Shown here: one piece after another, positions 49,058 to 58,652 of the stretch
How positions within the stretch are numbered: position 1 is the stretch's first letter
Layout: each line of letters opens with the position of its first letter
Assembly (NCBI GenBank): GCA_022844045.1
Contig: JALHMM010000002.1
Location: 106,649-170,648 of the forward strand
Reading direction: 5' to 3'
DNA from: Reyranellaceae bacterium
GTDB taxonomy: Bacteria > Pseudomonadota > Alphaproteobacteria > Reyranellales > Reyranellaceae
Length of the DNA stretch: 64,000 nucleotides
Program-made: the position numbers and the translations under genes
The notes under the pieces: generated by a model
Seen by the model: only the letters and a program-made list of their open reading frames with translations
Told to the model about the DNA's origin: nothing
Databases searched by the model: none

Positions 49058-49918
49058 GGTCAATCCCCCTTATGCGTGGCGATCGAAGGTGTCCGCGTTC
49101 CGCGGCGATCGCTTCCGGATCCCCGTGCGTCGTTCTCGTGTCGCCGAGGCGGCGGCGGATTCGTGTTTCCCCCAAGAACCCGCCGCCGTTGCTCCTCGCG
49201 CCCCCGTCCCCCGACAGAGCCGATTTCCCCAAGAAAGAGACGTTCTTCGCCGCGATCTTCCGTAGACTTTCCTAGACTTCGTATTTCCCCAGACTTCGTC
49301 GTTCTTGCCGTCGACCACGATCCCAGCGGGCGCACTTCGCCCGTCGCCGCCTGGCCGTGTCCGGTCTTCCTCAACCAGCCTGTGAAGCTGGTCTCCGCCC
49401 CGGACCCGGTTTGGCGCGGCGCGCACCTGTCGAACCCGGTGGGCGCAAGCCCATCGCTCACCGGCCGAAACGTCGTGCTGTACCGCTGGGATCTGACGAA
49501 CCGCGTTAGGCGGTGCGTACCTTGGTTAAGTCGATCTTCATACGCTTCCCAAACTCTTTACCTATTCAGTCCCATAATCATCCCGGGTCGCAGAGAGAGA
49601 GAGAGAGAGAGAGAGAGATTGAGAGAGCCCGGGTGAACTATCCACGATTGTAACTATGTTTCGTCGTCTTGGCGTCACGCGTTAAACTCACGTGATGCAA
49701 GAACTTTGACGGTCTGCGCCGATGCTGTCAAACGCGATTTCATAGCGTTGTTATCATTGGATAAAATCTTTCCCTGTGAGTTTTTTAACGATAAATTAAT
49801 GATCTCTTTCTCAAGTTGTTTCAACTTACTATGGATCAATCCTTACCAAAGATCGCATGTAAGGTGCAGCGGGGGCGTTCGACCACCCTTGTGGCGCTTT
49901 TATCGCTGCCGAACATTT
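49058..49918. other. 860-bp gene-poor region with AT-rich part, GA microsatellite and TTTCCCC repeats
   Basis: No convincing gene was found. TTTCCCC recurs at 49166, 49224 and 49284, at spacings of 58 and 60 bp (two of the three are followed by AAGAA). From about 49500 the sequence becomes far less GC-rich. It contains a GA run (49592-49618) bracketed by CCCGGG sites, and AAGTTG-TTT-CAACTT, a perfect dyad at 49813-49827. The candidate frames here consist of Arg/Pro runs and look like shadows. An sRNA or a long 5' leader is possible. Confidence 0.5.
49592..49618. repeat. GA dinucleotide microsatellite
   Basis: About 13 AG units in a row, followed after a few bases by GAGAGAG. Flanked by TCCCGGGTCG and CCCGGGTGAA. 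Uncommon in bacterial genomes and prone to slippage. Confidence 0.9.
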
Positions 49919-50527
49919 TTACGATCCGCCGTTCCACTGGCGCAGCGCACCGGTGTCGATATGGATGAAGCCGCTATTGGGATAGGCGCCGATGCCACCC
50001 ATGCCCAGGCCCAGCGCCGCCGCGGTGGAGCGGATCTGCTCGACGCTGTAGCCCGGCAGCATGACGTCGATAGCCTGACCCCGCATATGGAGGCTGTCGC
50101 GGGCGACGCCGTTGTGCACGGTCGATAGCCAGGCGTTGGTCTTGGGTGAGCGATAAGCCGAAGCGACGTGCCAGGCGCCCTTGGAGCCCAGCCGTTTCTG
50201 TATCGACCAGAGGATGTCGTAGAGCCGAGGATCGAGCGCCACCTGCGTGCCGCTGTGATGATCGCGCAGGAAGCTGTCGAGACGATCGAGCTGCGAGCGC
50301 AGATAAACGCCGTCGCTACGATAGACCGCGGTGATCACTTCCTTGGTCCGCAGGTTCGCGAAGGACAGGATGCGCGGTGCGCGGTCATGGGGATCGCCCA
50401 AGCGCCAGACGACATCCGGCGGTGCCATGTTGGCCGATCGCGATCGCGCTTCGAACTGCGCCGAAGCGTCGGCGACGGAGGTGACGATAAAGAGGGTGCC
50501 TAGCAGGGCGATGCTTGAGCGGCGCAT
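49919..50527 (-). CDS. DUF882/YcbK-like (peptidase M15-type) exported protein, copy 1
   Basis: This 202-residue protein has a signal peptide (MRRSSIALLGTLFIVTSVAD, ending ASA). Its C-terminal M15-like domain has HVASAYRSPKTNAWLS, DSLHMRGQAIDVMLPG and GFIHIDTG; the His in LHMRG, Asp in QAIDV and His in FIHID are the expected zinc ligands. Members trim or bind peptidoglycan in the periplasm. It starts upstream of nothing else on its strand and ends at the gene-poor region; ATG at 50527 is preceded by AGGATGTCGGC. The next gene is a paralogue. Confidence 0.82.
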   Translation of the reverse strand: MRRSSIALLGTLFIVTSVADASAQFEARSRSANMAPPDVVWRLGDPHDRAPRILSFANLRTKEVITAVYRSDGVYLRSQLDRLDSFLRDHHSGTQVALDPRLYDILWSIQKRLGSKGAWHVASAYRSPKTNAWLSTVHNGVARDSLHMRGQAIDVMLPGYSVEQIRSTAAALGLGMGGIGAYPNSGFIHIDTGALRQWNGGS

Positions 50528-50584
50528 GCCGACATCCTGCAGCGGCAAGCGCGCCGTCGCCGGTGTCAAAAAAGAGGCCGGCCT

Positions 50585-51370
50585 TCACCAGCGCCGCGCC
50601 GCGCCCGTATCGAGATGAACGAAGCCGGTGCGGGGGTAGTAGCCCACGCCGCCCATGCCAAGCTCCACCGCGGCGGCGCGCAGCTGCGCCACGCCGCGGC
50701 CCGGCAGCATGACGTCGATGGCCTGGCCACGCATGTGCAGGCTGTCGTCGGCCACGCCGCTGCTGGTGCTGGCCAGCCAGGCGTTGGTCTGCGGCGAACG
50801 ATATGCCGAGACGACGTGGTAGGCCGCGCTCGAGCCGAGCCGCCGCCGCACGAGCCAGAGGATGTCGAATAGCTCCGGGTCGACGTTCACCTGGGTGTCG
50901 CTGCGGCTGTCGCGGAGGAAGCGGTTCAGCCGCGCGAGCGCTTCGGGCACGTAGGCGCCCTTGCGCTTGTAGGTCACGCTGATCGACTCGCGGGTGTGCA
51001 GGTTGAAGAGCGACAGCGTACGCGGTGCGCTGTGGTCGACGACGCCAGGATGCGGCTGCGGGATCGTGCGCGCGGGCGGTGCGTAGCGCCCGACGCCCCA
51101 TTTGGATTTTGCCGACGGGTGCTTCATCGCGGGCCGCGATGCCACGCGACCGCGAATCGAGCCGGCCTGGCGTCTGGCGGGGGCGCGCACCGCGATGCGC
51201 TTTTGGGCCGCTGGTGTCGGCGCGACCACTCTCGCGGCCACCGCGGGCGGCTTGTTGGCGTGCACAACCGCCGACCGTTTCGCGGCCTTCTTCGTCTGGG
51301 CATAGGCCTCGAGGCTGCCGGCGATCGTCACCACGACGGCCAGCAGGGCGATGGCGAGGGTACGCAACAT
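50585..51370 (-). CDS. DUF882/YcbK-like (peptidase M15-type) exported protein, copy 2
   Basis: This 261-residue paralogue of the preceding protein has a signal peptide (MLRTLAIALLAVVVTIAGSL, EAYAQ), a basic Ala/Arg-rich linker (about 26-90) and the same C-terminal domain: HVVSAYRSPQTNAWLAS, DSLHMRGQAIDVMLPG, GFVHLDTGAARRW. The zinc-ligand pattern is kept. ATG at 51370 is preferred over one three codons earlier because of GGATGG upstream. It lies 57 bp before the other copy in tandem, so a local duplication is likely. Confidence 0.82.
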   Translation of the reverse strand: MLRTLAIALLAVVVTIAGSLEAYAQTKKAAKRSAVVHANKPPAVAARVVAPTPAAQKRIAVRAPARRQAGSIRGRVASRPAMKHPSAKSKWGVGRYAPPARTIPQPHPGVVDHSAPRTLSLFNLHTRESISVTYKRKGAYVPEALARLNRFLRDSRSDTQVNVDPELFDILWLVRRRLGSSAAYHVVSAYRSPQTNAWLASTSSGVADDSLHMRGQAIDVMLPGRGVAQLRAAAVELGMGGVGYYPRTGFVHLDTGAARRW

Positions 51371-51491
51371 GGGTGCCATCCGACTGGAGCAGCGTCATGC
51401 TACACGCGTATCGCCGCGCCAACAATCGACCGCGCGATTGTGCGGCGCCACGGCGCATGCCAAGACTGGCGCCGGTTGCGCGTGGAAGAGC

Positions 51492-52670
51492 ATGGAAATG
51501 GCTGGCGAGATCGTCGATTCGACCGAGATGCTGCGACGCCTGGTGGGCTTCGACACCACGTCGCGCGACTCGAACCTGGCGCTGATCGACCACGTGAAAG
51601 CCTATCTCGCCGATCACGGTGTCGCCTCGACCGTCGTGCCCAACGAGGAGGGCACCAAGGCCAATCTCTACGCCACCATCGGGCCGATGGTCGAAGGCGG
51701 CGTGGTGCTGTCGGGTCACACCGACGTGGTGCCGGTCGACGGCCAGCCCTGGGACGCCGATCCGTTCACCCTGCGCGACGGCGGCGACAAGTGGTTCGGG
51801 CGCGGCACGTGCGACATGAAGGCGTTCCCCGCCGTGGCCCTGGCCCTGCTGCCGGAGTTCAAGAAGTCCGGCATGAAGGTGCCGGTGCATCTGGCGTTGA
51901 GCTACGACGAGGAGATCGGTTGCCTCGGCGCCCATTCGCTGGTCGAGCGGCTGATGGGCGACGTGCCGCGGCCGCGCGCGGTGATCGTCGGCGAGCCCAC
52001 CATGATGGGGGTGGTCAACGCGCAGAACTGGGGCGGCGGGCTGATCACGACATTCACCGGCTTCGAGGCGCACTCCTCGATGATCCATCTCGGCGTCAGC
52101 GCCATCCACTTCGCCGGCGAGTTCATCGCCTTCCTCAATCGCCTGCAGGACGAGCTGGCCGAGCGCAAGCATCCGCATCTCGACACCGTGCCCAATCACA
52201 CCACGATCAATGTCGGGGTGATCAACGGCGGCACCGCCGGCAACATTCTGGCGCGCCAGTGTATCGTCAGCTGGGGCTATCGCACGCTGCCGGGCGACGA
52301 CGAATGGGAAGTGCAGCGCCGCGCGGTGGCCTACCTCACCGACACGCTGCTGCCGGCGATGCGCAAGCGCCACCCGGCGGCCAACATCGAGACCAAGCGC
52401 CGCTCGATGGTGCCGGGCATCAAGCCCGACGAGAACCGCGAGGCCGAGCAGCTGGCGCTGCACTGGACCAACACCAACCGCACCCACGCCGTCCCGTATG
52501 GCACCGAGGCCGGTATCTTCCGCGCGATGGGCATTCCAACGGTGATCTGCGGCCCCGGCGACATCGCCCAGGCGCATCAGCCCAACGAGTTCATCCTCAA
52601 GTCGCAGATCACGGCGTGCGAGACCTTCATGCGCCGCCTGATGCAGTGGGGCGCCAAGCAGGCGGCTTAG
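51492..52670 (+). CDS. Acetylornithine deacetylase/succinyl-diaminopimelate desuccinylase family hydrolase (ArgE-like)
   Basis: This 392-residue M20 metallohydrolase has the two-zinc pattern VVLSGHTDVVPVDGQPWDAD, GRGTCDMKAFPAVALALLP, SYDEEIGCLGAHSLVERL (catalytic Glu and ligand) and the late CGPGDIAQAHQPNEFI His. It is closest to ArgE but the reaction (deacetylation of acetylornithine or a related N-acyl amino acid) is not proven. ATG at 51492 follows GGAAGAG; a second ATG two codons on is possible. Not in an arginine operon. Confidence 0.85.
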   Translation: MEMAGEIVDSTEMLRRLVGFDTTSRDSNLALIDHVKAYLADHGVASTVVPNEEGTKANLYATIGPMVEGGVVLSGHTDVVPVDGQPWDADPFTLRDGGDKWFGRGTCDMKAFPAVALALLPEFKKSGMKVPVHLALSYDEEIGCLGAHSLVERLMGDVPRPRAVIVGEPTMMGVVNAQNWGGGLITTFTGFEAHSSMIHLGVSAIHFAGEFIAFLNRLQDELAERKHPHLDTVPNHTTINVGVINGGTAGNILARQCIVSWGYRTLPGDDEWEVQRRAVAYLTDTLLPAMRKRHPAANIETKRRSMVPGIKPDENREAEQLALHWTNTNRTHAVPYGTEAGIFRAMGIPTVICGPGDIAQAHQPNEFILKSQITACETFMRRLMQWGAKQAA

Positions 52671-52687
52671 GCACTGCGGATCGACGC

Positions 52688-53449
52688 CTATCGCGGCACG
52701 AAGTACTTGACGCTGCTGTGCGTCGACGGTGGCCAGACATCGGCGACCGTCCTTGAACCATCGCTGCGTGCGTTGCCCAGGCCGCCGCACGTGACGTTCG
52801 GGTAGAAGGCGCCATCGTGCGCTATCGCGCCGGGGCCCGGCGTGACGATCGCCGTTTGGGCCTGGGCTGGGCCGCCCTGACCGGCGACGACGAGCGCGCC
52901 CGCATTGGCCAGGCCCTGCGCCGCGCGCGCGTCGATCGTGTTCCAGTTCTGCTCCATGAAGGCCACCTGCTCGTAGGGCATCTTGCCGCTCAGTTCCGCG
53001 GCGCCCAGCCTTTCGGCGACGTGGGCGACGGACTGGTTGCCGTAGTACGGATGCAGGTCGTGGCCCTCGCGCGCTAGCGCCGCGAGGCGGGCGGCCGCTG
53101 GGTCGCCGGCCCGGGTTTCGACGGGCAGCGGCTCGTCGGGCCATCCGAACAGGCGGCGGAAGAAACGCCTGACGGCTCCGAACGGCCCGACATCCGAGTA
53201 CGACTGCGTCTGCCTGTATCGCTCGTCGGCGTCGCTGTCGGACACGAAGATCGGGCGCGAGCGACTGTCGTCCCGCCATGTCGTGCTGCGATCGCGGGTG
53301 TCCGGCGCGTGGCTCGCGTCGGATTCGTTCTGCTTGACCAGTTCATGATCGGTCGAGGTCGACGCGGTCTCGGTGGTCTCGCTTGCGCTCGCGTTGCTCG
53401 ATTCCGTCGACCGGAGATCCGATTCATAGCCCGCTTCCGAGTAAGCCAT
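52688..53449 (-). CDS. Unknown protein: disordered acidic N-terminus and amidase-like C-terminal domain
   Basis: This 253-residue protein has a Ser/Thr/Asp/Glu-rich, probably disordered region (1-85), a basic patch (FGAVRRFFRRLFGWPDEP), and a C-terminal domain (about 125-253) reading YYGNQSVAHVAERLG, NAGALVVAG, TAIVTPGPG and FYPNVTCGG...RTVADVW...VKYF. This resembles NlpC/P60-like and small effector amidases, where the first motif normally has a Cys and the TAIV strand a preceding His; both appear replaced here. So it may be a degenerate amidase or a binding relative. No signal peptide. Its start lies 28 bp after the glycosyltransferase stop, so the two may be co-transcribed. Confidence 0.5.
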   Translation of the reverse strand: MAYSEAGYESDLRSTESSNASASETTETASTSTDHELVKQNESDASHAPDTRDRSTTWRDDSRSRPIFVSDSDADERYRQTQSYSDVGPFGAVRRFFRRLFGWPDEPLPVETRAGDPAAARLAALAREGHDLHPYYGNQSVAHVAERLGAAELSGKMPYEQVAFMEQNWNTIDARAAQGLANAGALVVAGQGGPAQAQTAIVTPGPGAIAHDGAFYPNVTCGGLGNARSDGSRTVADVWPPSTHSSVKYFVPR

Positions 53450-53477
53450 GCCCGCAGCCCCCAAGATTGGCGTAACG

Positions 53478-56177
53478 CTACGCCCGACCGGGCACCAGGC
53501 CAAGCATCCGCATGTAGCCGTCGGCCATCCGCTCGAGGCTGAACTCGCGTTGCGCCCTCTGTCGGCCCTCGCATCCCATCTGTGCCCGACGCCGTGGTTC
53601 GGCGATCAACCGCTCCAGCGCGCTGGCAAGGCCGTGGGAGTCGTCGCGCGCGACCAGATGACCCGTCACGCCGTCGACCACCTGGTCGTTCATTCCGCCG
53701 GCGTCGGTGGCGACCACCGCGAGGCCATGCGCCATCGCCTCGAGCGACGCGTTCGGGCAACCCGCGGGCTCGGCGACGAGCGCGAAGGCGTCGAGGCCGG
53801 GCAGGAAATCGTCGGCCCAGACATGGCCGAGCCAGCGGACGGGGAGGTCGGCGGCGGCGCTGCGCAATGCCTCCGCGTAGCGTTCCTGGCCGATATCGGG
53901 CGCGCCGCCGATCAGCAGCTCGAACCCGTCGTGGCGGGAGCGCAAATGACGCGCGGCGTCGAGCAGCTGCTCGAGCTTCTTGTCCGGCGAGATGCGGCAG
54001 AGCGTGCCGATCCGCAGGCGCGCGCCCGGGGATGGCGTCGCCGCCGGGCGCGGCGGCACGCCGTTCGGAATGACATGCACCGGACGGCCCAGCGCCTCCG
54101 CCGCGACCGCCGCCTCGCGCGCGTACTTCACCACCACGCCGTCGAGCACGCCGCCGTAGTCCTGGGCGGACAGGAACGGCAGCGCCGTCGCCGGCGCGGC
54201 GAAGTAGCGGCGCAGGGAGCGGAAGTACATCTCGCCGGGACTGACGTCGAAGATGCGGTAGCCGACGGCGAGGTCGGCGATGCGCACCTTCATCTCGGTG
54301 ATGGCGTTCCAGTACACGATGCTGGCGTAGCGACCGCTGTCGGCGAAGGCGCAGGCGTGCTCGGCCAGCGCGCGCAGGTCGCGCTGGATGGCGGCGGGCA
54401 TCGCCTGGATCGTGTGACCCGCGTGCTTCAGGCGCTCGGTGCCGGGGCTGGGCCGTTCTCGGGTCTCGCCGACGAGGAAGGCCGCTGCGCGCACGCCGCG
54501 GCGACGGAACGCGTCCATCAGGCGCGCCAGGCTGGACTGGGCACCGCCGACGGCGAAATCGTTGCACACGAAGAGGACGCCGTCCTTCGACGCTTCATCT
54601 GCCAGCGCGCGGCGGAGGAGGGTTGCGTAGCGCTTCGACATGGCGACCGCGGAGAAGTCATCGCCGCCGCTCGCCGGCGGCGCGCGACCCTTGGCGTGCA
54701 GCGCGACGATAGCGTCGGCGAAGGCCTGCGGCTCGGCGTCGACATTGACGAAGTGGCAATGCGCGAAGCCGCGTTCGAGCTCGTCGGCGCCGTTCGTGCG
54801 CGTGGCCACGATCGGCAGGCCGTGACGCGCCGCCTCGATCTGCGACAGGCTCAGCCCCTCGTAGGCGCTGGTGGCGAGATAGACATCGGCGAGGCGCAGC
54901 CATGGCTCGACGTTTTCGACGGGGCCGATCCAGTGGACGAAGTCCGATGTCGGGGTCGAGCCGCCGTCGGCGCCGCGATGGCCGGCGACGATGGCGTGGG
55001 CATCGACGCCGGCGTCGCGCAGGCAGGTGATGATCGGCGCGATCCGGTCCAGCCGCTTCTGCGGCCGATCGTTGGCGACGCTCAGCACCACGAGCGCGCT
55101 GGACGCGATGCCCATGTCCTGACGCGTGACGGGCGCACGCGCGCGTGGCTCAGCGGGCCGGCGATCGGCGACGCCGTTCCACGCCGTTCGCACCGGATGC
55201 AACCCCATGGCGCGCGCCTGCCGCGAAACGCCGACGGAGCAGCCGATGACGAGCTGCATCCGCCGCGCCACGTCTTCGTAGGACGGCGGCCATCCCTCGC
55301 GGTCGTTGTGCAGGGTGAGCAGGCAGGGTCGATCGGCCGTGGCGAGCGCGCCAAGCGGGCTCGACGACAGAAGGTGCAGGCTGAGCGCATCGGCGCCCCA
55401 TGCGCTGAGCGCGCTTGTCAGACGACGCAGCCGCGCGTCGCCGGGGGCCGCGCCGTCGTAGCACAGGAACGCATCAGGACCGGCGTCCAGCGCCTCGCGT
55501 TGCGGCCGGTCGAGGACGAAGAGGCGTGTCGTGACGCGCTCCCCGGGCAGCAGCCGCGAGAGATCCGCCGCTACCTTCTCGGCGCCGCCGACATGCAGCG
55601 AGGAAATGCAGATCGCGAGCCTCGGATTGAGGTCGCGCGACGCGCCAAGCCCGGACGCGGGGATCAGGCTATGCGTGCCGCCGCATCGCAGGATGGCGGC
55701 CATCAGGCCGGGCGCGGCGCGCAGATGGTCGGCCAGCGCGCGTGGCTCACCGACGGCGACGATCGCCGGCTCCGGCGGCGGATCGGCGTCGTTGTTGTCG
55801 AGTCTGCCGGCCCGGCGCTCGAACACGTCGCGCCATCGTCCGTCCGGCAATCCCGCGTCGTCGAGAGGCGGGCCGATCAGGATGTGGGGCGAGCAGCGAC
55901 CAAGCCGCAGCATGGCGGGGTGTGGCGGCAGCGTGCCGGCGCGCAGCAGCCAGGCGACGCGTTCGTCCGCGATCGAGTCGGCGAGCAGGGCGAGCGGCGA
56001 GGGCGATGCCGACAGCCCCCACTCGCGCAGCCGCCGCAGCGTCCGTCGCACCATCCACGCCGGCTCGTCCGAATGCCAGACGACGATCTTCGGCGGCGAG
56101 GTGGTGGCCTTCCGGTTGAAGTCCGCTTTCCCCACGTCGATTCTGAGGCCGCGGATCACGGCGCGAAATGGCTTCAT
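53478..56177 (-). CDS. Tandem (two-domain) glycosyltransferase family 4-like protein
   Basis: This 899-residue protein contains two GT-B glycosyltransferase halves. After an N-terminal region (1-210), the first half has CISSLHVGGAEKVAADLSRL, VANDRPQKRLDRIAPI and TSAYEGLSLSQIEAARHGLP. The second has LFVCNDFAVGGAQSSLARLM, LCRISPDKKLEQLLDAA and EPAGCPNASLEAMAHGLAVV. In both, the late Glu-rich motif binds the nucleotide sugar. No signal or membrane segment. The start at 56177 overlaps the K+ channel stop (ATGA), a surprising coupling. It could add two consecutive sugars to a surface polysaccharide. Confidence 0.85.
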   Translation of the reverse strand: MKPFRAVIRGLRIDVGKADFNRKATTSPPKIVVWHSDEPAWMVRRTLRRLREWGLSASPSPLALLADSIADERVAWLLRAGTLPPHPAMLRLGRCSPHILIGPPLDDAGLPDGRWRDVFERRAGRLDNNDADPPPEPAIVAVGEPRALADHLRAAPGLMAAILRCGGTHSLIPASGLGASRDLNPRLAICISSLHVGGAEKVAADLSRLLPGERVTTRLFVLDRPQREALDAGPDAFLCYDGAAPGDARLRRLTSALSAWGADALSLHLLSSSPLGALATADRPCLLTLHNDREGWPPSYEDVARRMQLVIGCSVGVSRQARAMGLHPVRTAWNGVADRRPAEPRARAPVTRQDMGIASSALVVLSVANDRPQKRLDRIAPIITCLRDAGVDAHAIVAGHRGADGGSTPTSDFVHWIGPVENVEPWLRLADVYLATSAYEGLSLSQIEAARHGLPIVATRTNGADELERGFAHCHFVNVDAEPQAFADAIVALHAKGRAPPASGGDDFSAVAMSKRYATLLRRALADEASKDGVLFVCNDFAVGGAQSSLARLMDAFRRRGVRAAAFLVGETRERPSPGTERLKHAGHTIQAMPAAIQRDLRALAEHACAFADSGRYASIVYWNAITEMKVRIADLAVGYRIFDVSPGEMYFRSLRRYFAAPATALPFLSAQDYGGVLDGVVVKYAREAAVAAEALGRPVHVIPNGVPPRPAATPSPGARLRIGTLCRISPDKKLEQLLDAARHLRSRHDGFELLIGGAPDIGQERYAEALRSAAADLPVRWLGHVWADDFLPGLDAFALVAEPAGCPNASLEAMAHGLAVVATDAGGMNDQVVDGVTGHLVARDDSHGLASALERLIAEPRRRAQMGCEGRQRAQREFSLERMADGYMRMLGLVPGRA

Positions 56178-57334
56178 GCGCCGTCTGATGAAGAGGGAGG
56201 CGTGGCAACAGGCGTGGCGCGACGGCGGTCGGCCTCCGCGTGGATCGCCTGCGTCAGTTCGGGCCGTTTCACCGCGAGATCGCGGAAATCGGCGATGTCG
56301 AGGACCAGCAATTCGGCGTTCTCGACGATGGTGACGGTGGCCGATCGCGGCGCGCCGGTGATCAGCGCGAACTCGCCGAAGAAGGCGCCCTCGCCGAGCT
56401 CGATCGGCGTCGGCGTCAGCTCGATCCTGACGCGGCCCGACACGATGAAGTACATCCGGTCGCCGATCTGGCCGCGACGGAAGACAACGGTGCCGGCGCG
56501 CATTTCCTCGACGCGGAGCTGGTGCACGATATCGGCGATCACCGTCGAGCCGAGATCGGCGAACAGCGGCACGCGCGACACCAGATCCCAGGTGCGCAGG
56601 AAGCTGCGGCGGCGCAGCTCGACGGCGAAGCCATTGGCCAAGATGCCGGCCCACATCGCGAACACCGCGATGCCGCTGACCATGACGAAGCCGCCGACGA
56701 TCCGTCCACCGACGGTCAGGGGCACGACGTCGCCGTAGCCCGTGGTCGTCAGCGTGACGATCGCCCACCACATCGCCGCAGGGATGCTGCCGAAGGCCTC
56801 CGCCTGGCGCTCGCGCTCGAGCAAATGCGCCAAGGTCGCCGACGTCAGCAGCACCACGCTGAAGACGGTCAGCACGCTGGTCAGCGCGGCGAGCTCGCTG
56901 CGGATCACGCGGCCGACCATCGACAGGCCGGCCGAGTACCGCACGAACTTCAGGACCCAGAGCACGCAGAACAACGGCTGGTCGTCCTGGCGCAGACCGA
57001 CGGCGATACCCAGCGGCAGCGCGGCGGCGGCGAACAGGTCGATCAGGCCGGCGGGCGACGTGAGGTACTGAAGACGCGCCCGCCGCGCCTCCATCAGCCA
57101 TTCCTCCGGGGCGACATAGATCCGCAACGCCCACTCGATGCAGAACAGCACGGCGACAGCGATGTTGGTGGCGGCCGTCAGGATCTGGAGCCACGCCGGC
57201 AACCCATTCATCGTCTCGATGATGACGGCGGCGAGGCCGCTCAGTACGGTGATGAAATAAAAGACGCGGAATCGCCGCGCCACACGGCTGCGGCCATGCG
57301 GGCTGAGCGTTCGGTGCAGGGTTTGGCGATCCAT
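56174..57334 (-). CDS. Cyclic-nucleotide-gated potassium channel (MloK1-like)
   Basis: This 386-residue protein has six helices (about 22-42, 55-75, 98-114, 120-140, 150-175, 212-235), selectivity filter TTTGYGD (196-202) and a C-terminal cyclic-nucleotide-binding domain (about 255-360). The phosphate-binding cassette GEGAFFGEFALITGAPRSA is at 314-332. The order and much of the sequence match MloK1 of Mesorhizobium, a cAMP-gated channel without a strong voltage sensor. ATG at 57334 is chosen because it fits the family length; the frame extends 23 codons upstream. It overlaps the glycosyltransferase downstream. Confidence 0.88.
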   Translation of the reverse strand: MDRQTLHRTLSPHGRSRVARRFRVFYFITVLSGLAAVIIETMNGLPAWLQILTAATNIAVAVLFCIEWALRIYVAPEEWLMEARRARLQYLTSPAGLIDLFAAAALPLGIAVGLRQDDQPLFCVLWVLKFVRYSAGLSMVGRVIRSELAALTSVLTVFSVVLLTSATLAHLLERERQAEAFGSIPAAMWWAIVTLTTTGYGDVVPLTVGGRIVGGFVMVSGIAVFAMWAGILANGFAVELRRRSFLRTWDLVSRVPLFADLGSTVIADIVHQLRVEEMRAGTVVFRRGQIGDRMYFIVSGRVRIELTPTPIELGEGAFFGEFALITGAPRSATVTIVENAELLVLDIADFRDLAVKRPELTQAIHAEADRRRATPVATPPSSSDGA

Positions 57335-57479
57335 GACGGATGTATGTGAGCCCCCGGTCGCATTGACTGTAAACCCTTGACGGAAACGGGCATACCGGGC
57401 CATTTCAGCGTCCCGTCAGGCGCTCCGGGGAGGGGCGTCGGGCATCCCATCGATTGCGCTTCGAAAGACGGACCCCACC

Positions 57480-58652
57480 ATGCGCCGCGCGCTCGTGCTT
57501 CTCGTATCCCTGCTGTCGATCGCTGTTTTCCCTGTGCTCGCCGCCGATCCGCCGGCGCAGCCGCGCGTCACCGGGCTGTGGCTGCTCACGGAGTATCCCT
57601 CGACCGTCGCCAAGCCGGGCGAGACCACCTCGGTCAAGCTCAAGCTGCAGAATGCCGGCCTGGCGCCCGAGGTCCTGGCGCTGACGGTCGGTGACGTGCC
57701 GCAGGGTTGGAAGGTCGATATTCTGGGCGGTGGTCAGGTGGTCGGCGCGGCGATGCCCGCGATCAACGAGTCGGTGACGCTTACCTTGCGCCTGGAAGTG
57801 CCCGCCAACACGCCGGCCGGCACCTATCCGGTCACCGTGAGCGCCAAGGGCGCCACCAACAACGCCGAGCTGAAGCTCGCCATCACGGTGAGCGGCGATG
57901 TCGCCGCCAAGCTGTCGATGAAGAGCCGCCTGCCGGCGCTGCGCGGCACGCCCAAGTCGAGCTTCGAGTACACCTTCACGGTGTCCAACGACTCGGGCAA
58001 GGACCTGGTCGTGCGCTTCGCCGCCGATGGCCCGCGCGGCTTCCAGCCGACCTTCACCGAAGCCTTTGGCAGCAACGAGATCAACCAGATTCCGATCGAG
58101 GCCGGCCAGACCAAGGACATCAAGGTGCGCGTCGGCCTGCCGCGCGACGTCGCCGCCGGCGACTACACCGTGAAGGTGCGCGCCACGGCCGAGAACGTCA
58201 CGGCGGAAGCGCCGGTCACCCTGCAGATCGTCGGCACGCCGACCCTGAAGGTCTCTGGCCGCGACGGCCGGCTCAGCGGCGCAGCGGAGGCGGGTACGGC
58301 TTCGCCCGTCGTCATCGTGATCAGCAACGACGGCAGCGCGGTGGCCGAGGATATCGAGCTCACCGGCCAGATGCCGTCGGGCTGGAAGGTCGAGTTCGAG
58401 CCCAAGCTGATCGACAAGCTGCCGCCGGGCGAGAAGAAGGAAGTCACGGCGCAGATCACGCCCACCGCCAAGGCGCTGGCCGGCGACTACATCGCGACCT
58501 TGCGCGCCGCGGCCAAGGGGGGCGACTCGGCCTCGGCCGACTTCCGCATCGCCGTCACCACCTCGACCTTGTGGGGCATCGTCGGCGTCGGCGTGATCGC
58601 CGTGGCGCTGCTGGTGCTGGTCGGCGCCGTGGCGCGATTTGGTCGTCGATGA
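57480..58652 (+). CDS. Exported NEW3-domain protein with C-terminal membrane anchor
   Basis: This 390-residue protein has a signal peptide (1-21, VLA), then three immunoglobulin-like repeats of the NEW3/NPCBM-associated kind ([19 protein letters not shown] [50 protein letters not shown] [47 protein letters not shown]). A C-terminal helix ([20 protein letters not shown]) ends in FGRR. Its body lies outside the membrane. The stop overlaps the ATPase start (ATGA), so it is an exported accessory of the ABC-2 system. Confidence 0.82.
   Translation: MRRALVLLVSLLSIAVFPVLAADPPAQPRVTGLWLLTEYPSTVAKPGETTSVKLKLQNAGLAPEVLALTVGDVPQGWKVDILGGGQVVGAAMPAINESVTLTLRLEVPANTPAGTYPVTVSAKGATNNAELKLAITVSGDVAAKLSMKSRLPALRGTPKSSFEYTFTVSNDSGKDLVVRFAADGPRGFQPTFTEAFGSNEINQIPIEAGQTKDIKVRVGLPRDVAAGDYTVKVRATAENVTAEAPVTLQIVGTPTLKVSGRDGRLSGAAEAGTASPVVIVISNDGSAVAEDIELTGQMPSGWKVEFEPKLIDKLPPGEKKEVTAQITPTAKALAGDYIATLRAAAKGGDSASADFRIAVTTSTLWGIVGVGVIAVALLVLVGAVARFGRR

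Noticed and set aside
49076..49636. A 186-codon frame and its opposite-strand partners in the gene-poor region
   Set aside because: Translation is a mix of Arg/Pro/Ser runs and the GA repeat gives an RERERE stretch; no domain or ribosome site is seen.
53478..57194. A 1238-codon minus-strand frame
   Set aside because: Its first 339 codons are a shadow of the K+ channel in another frame. Only the part from 56177 is the glycosyltransferase.
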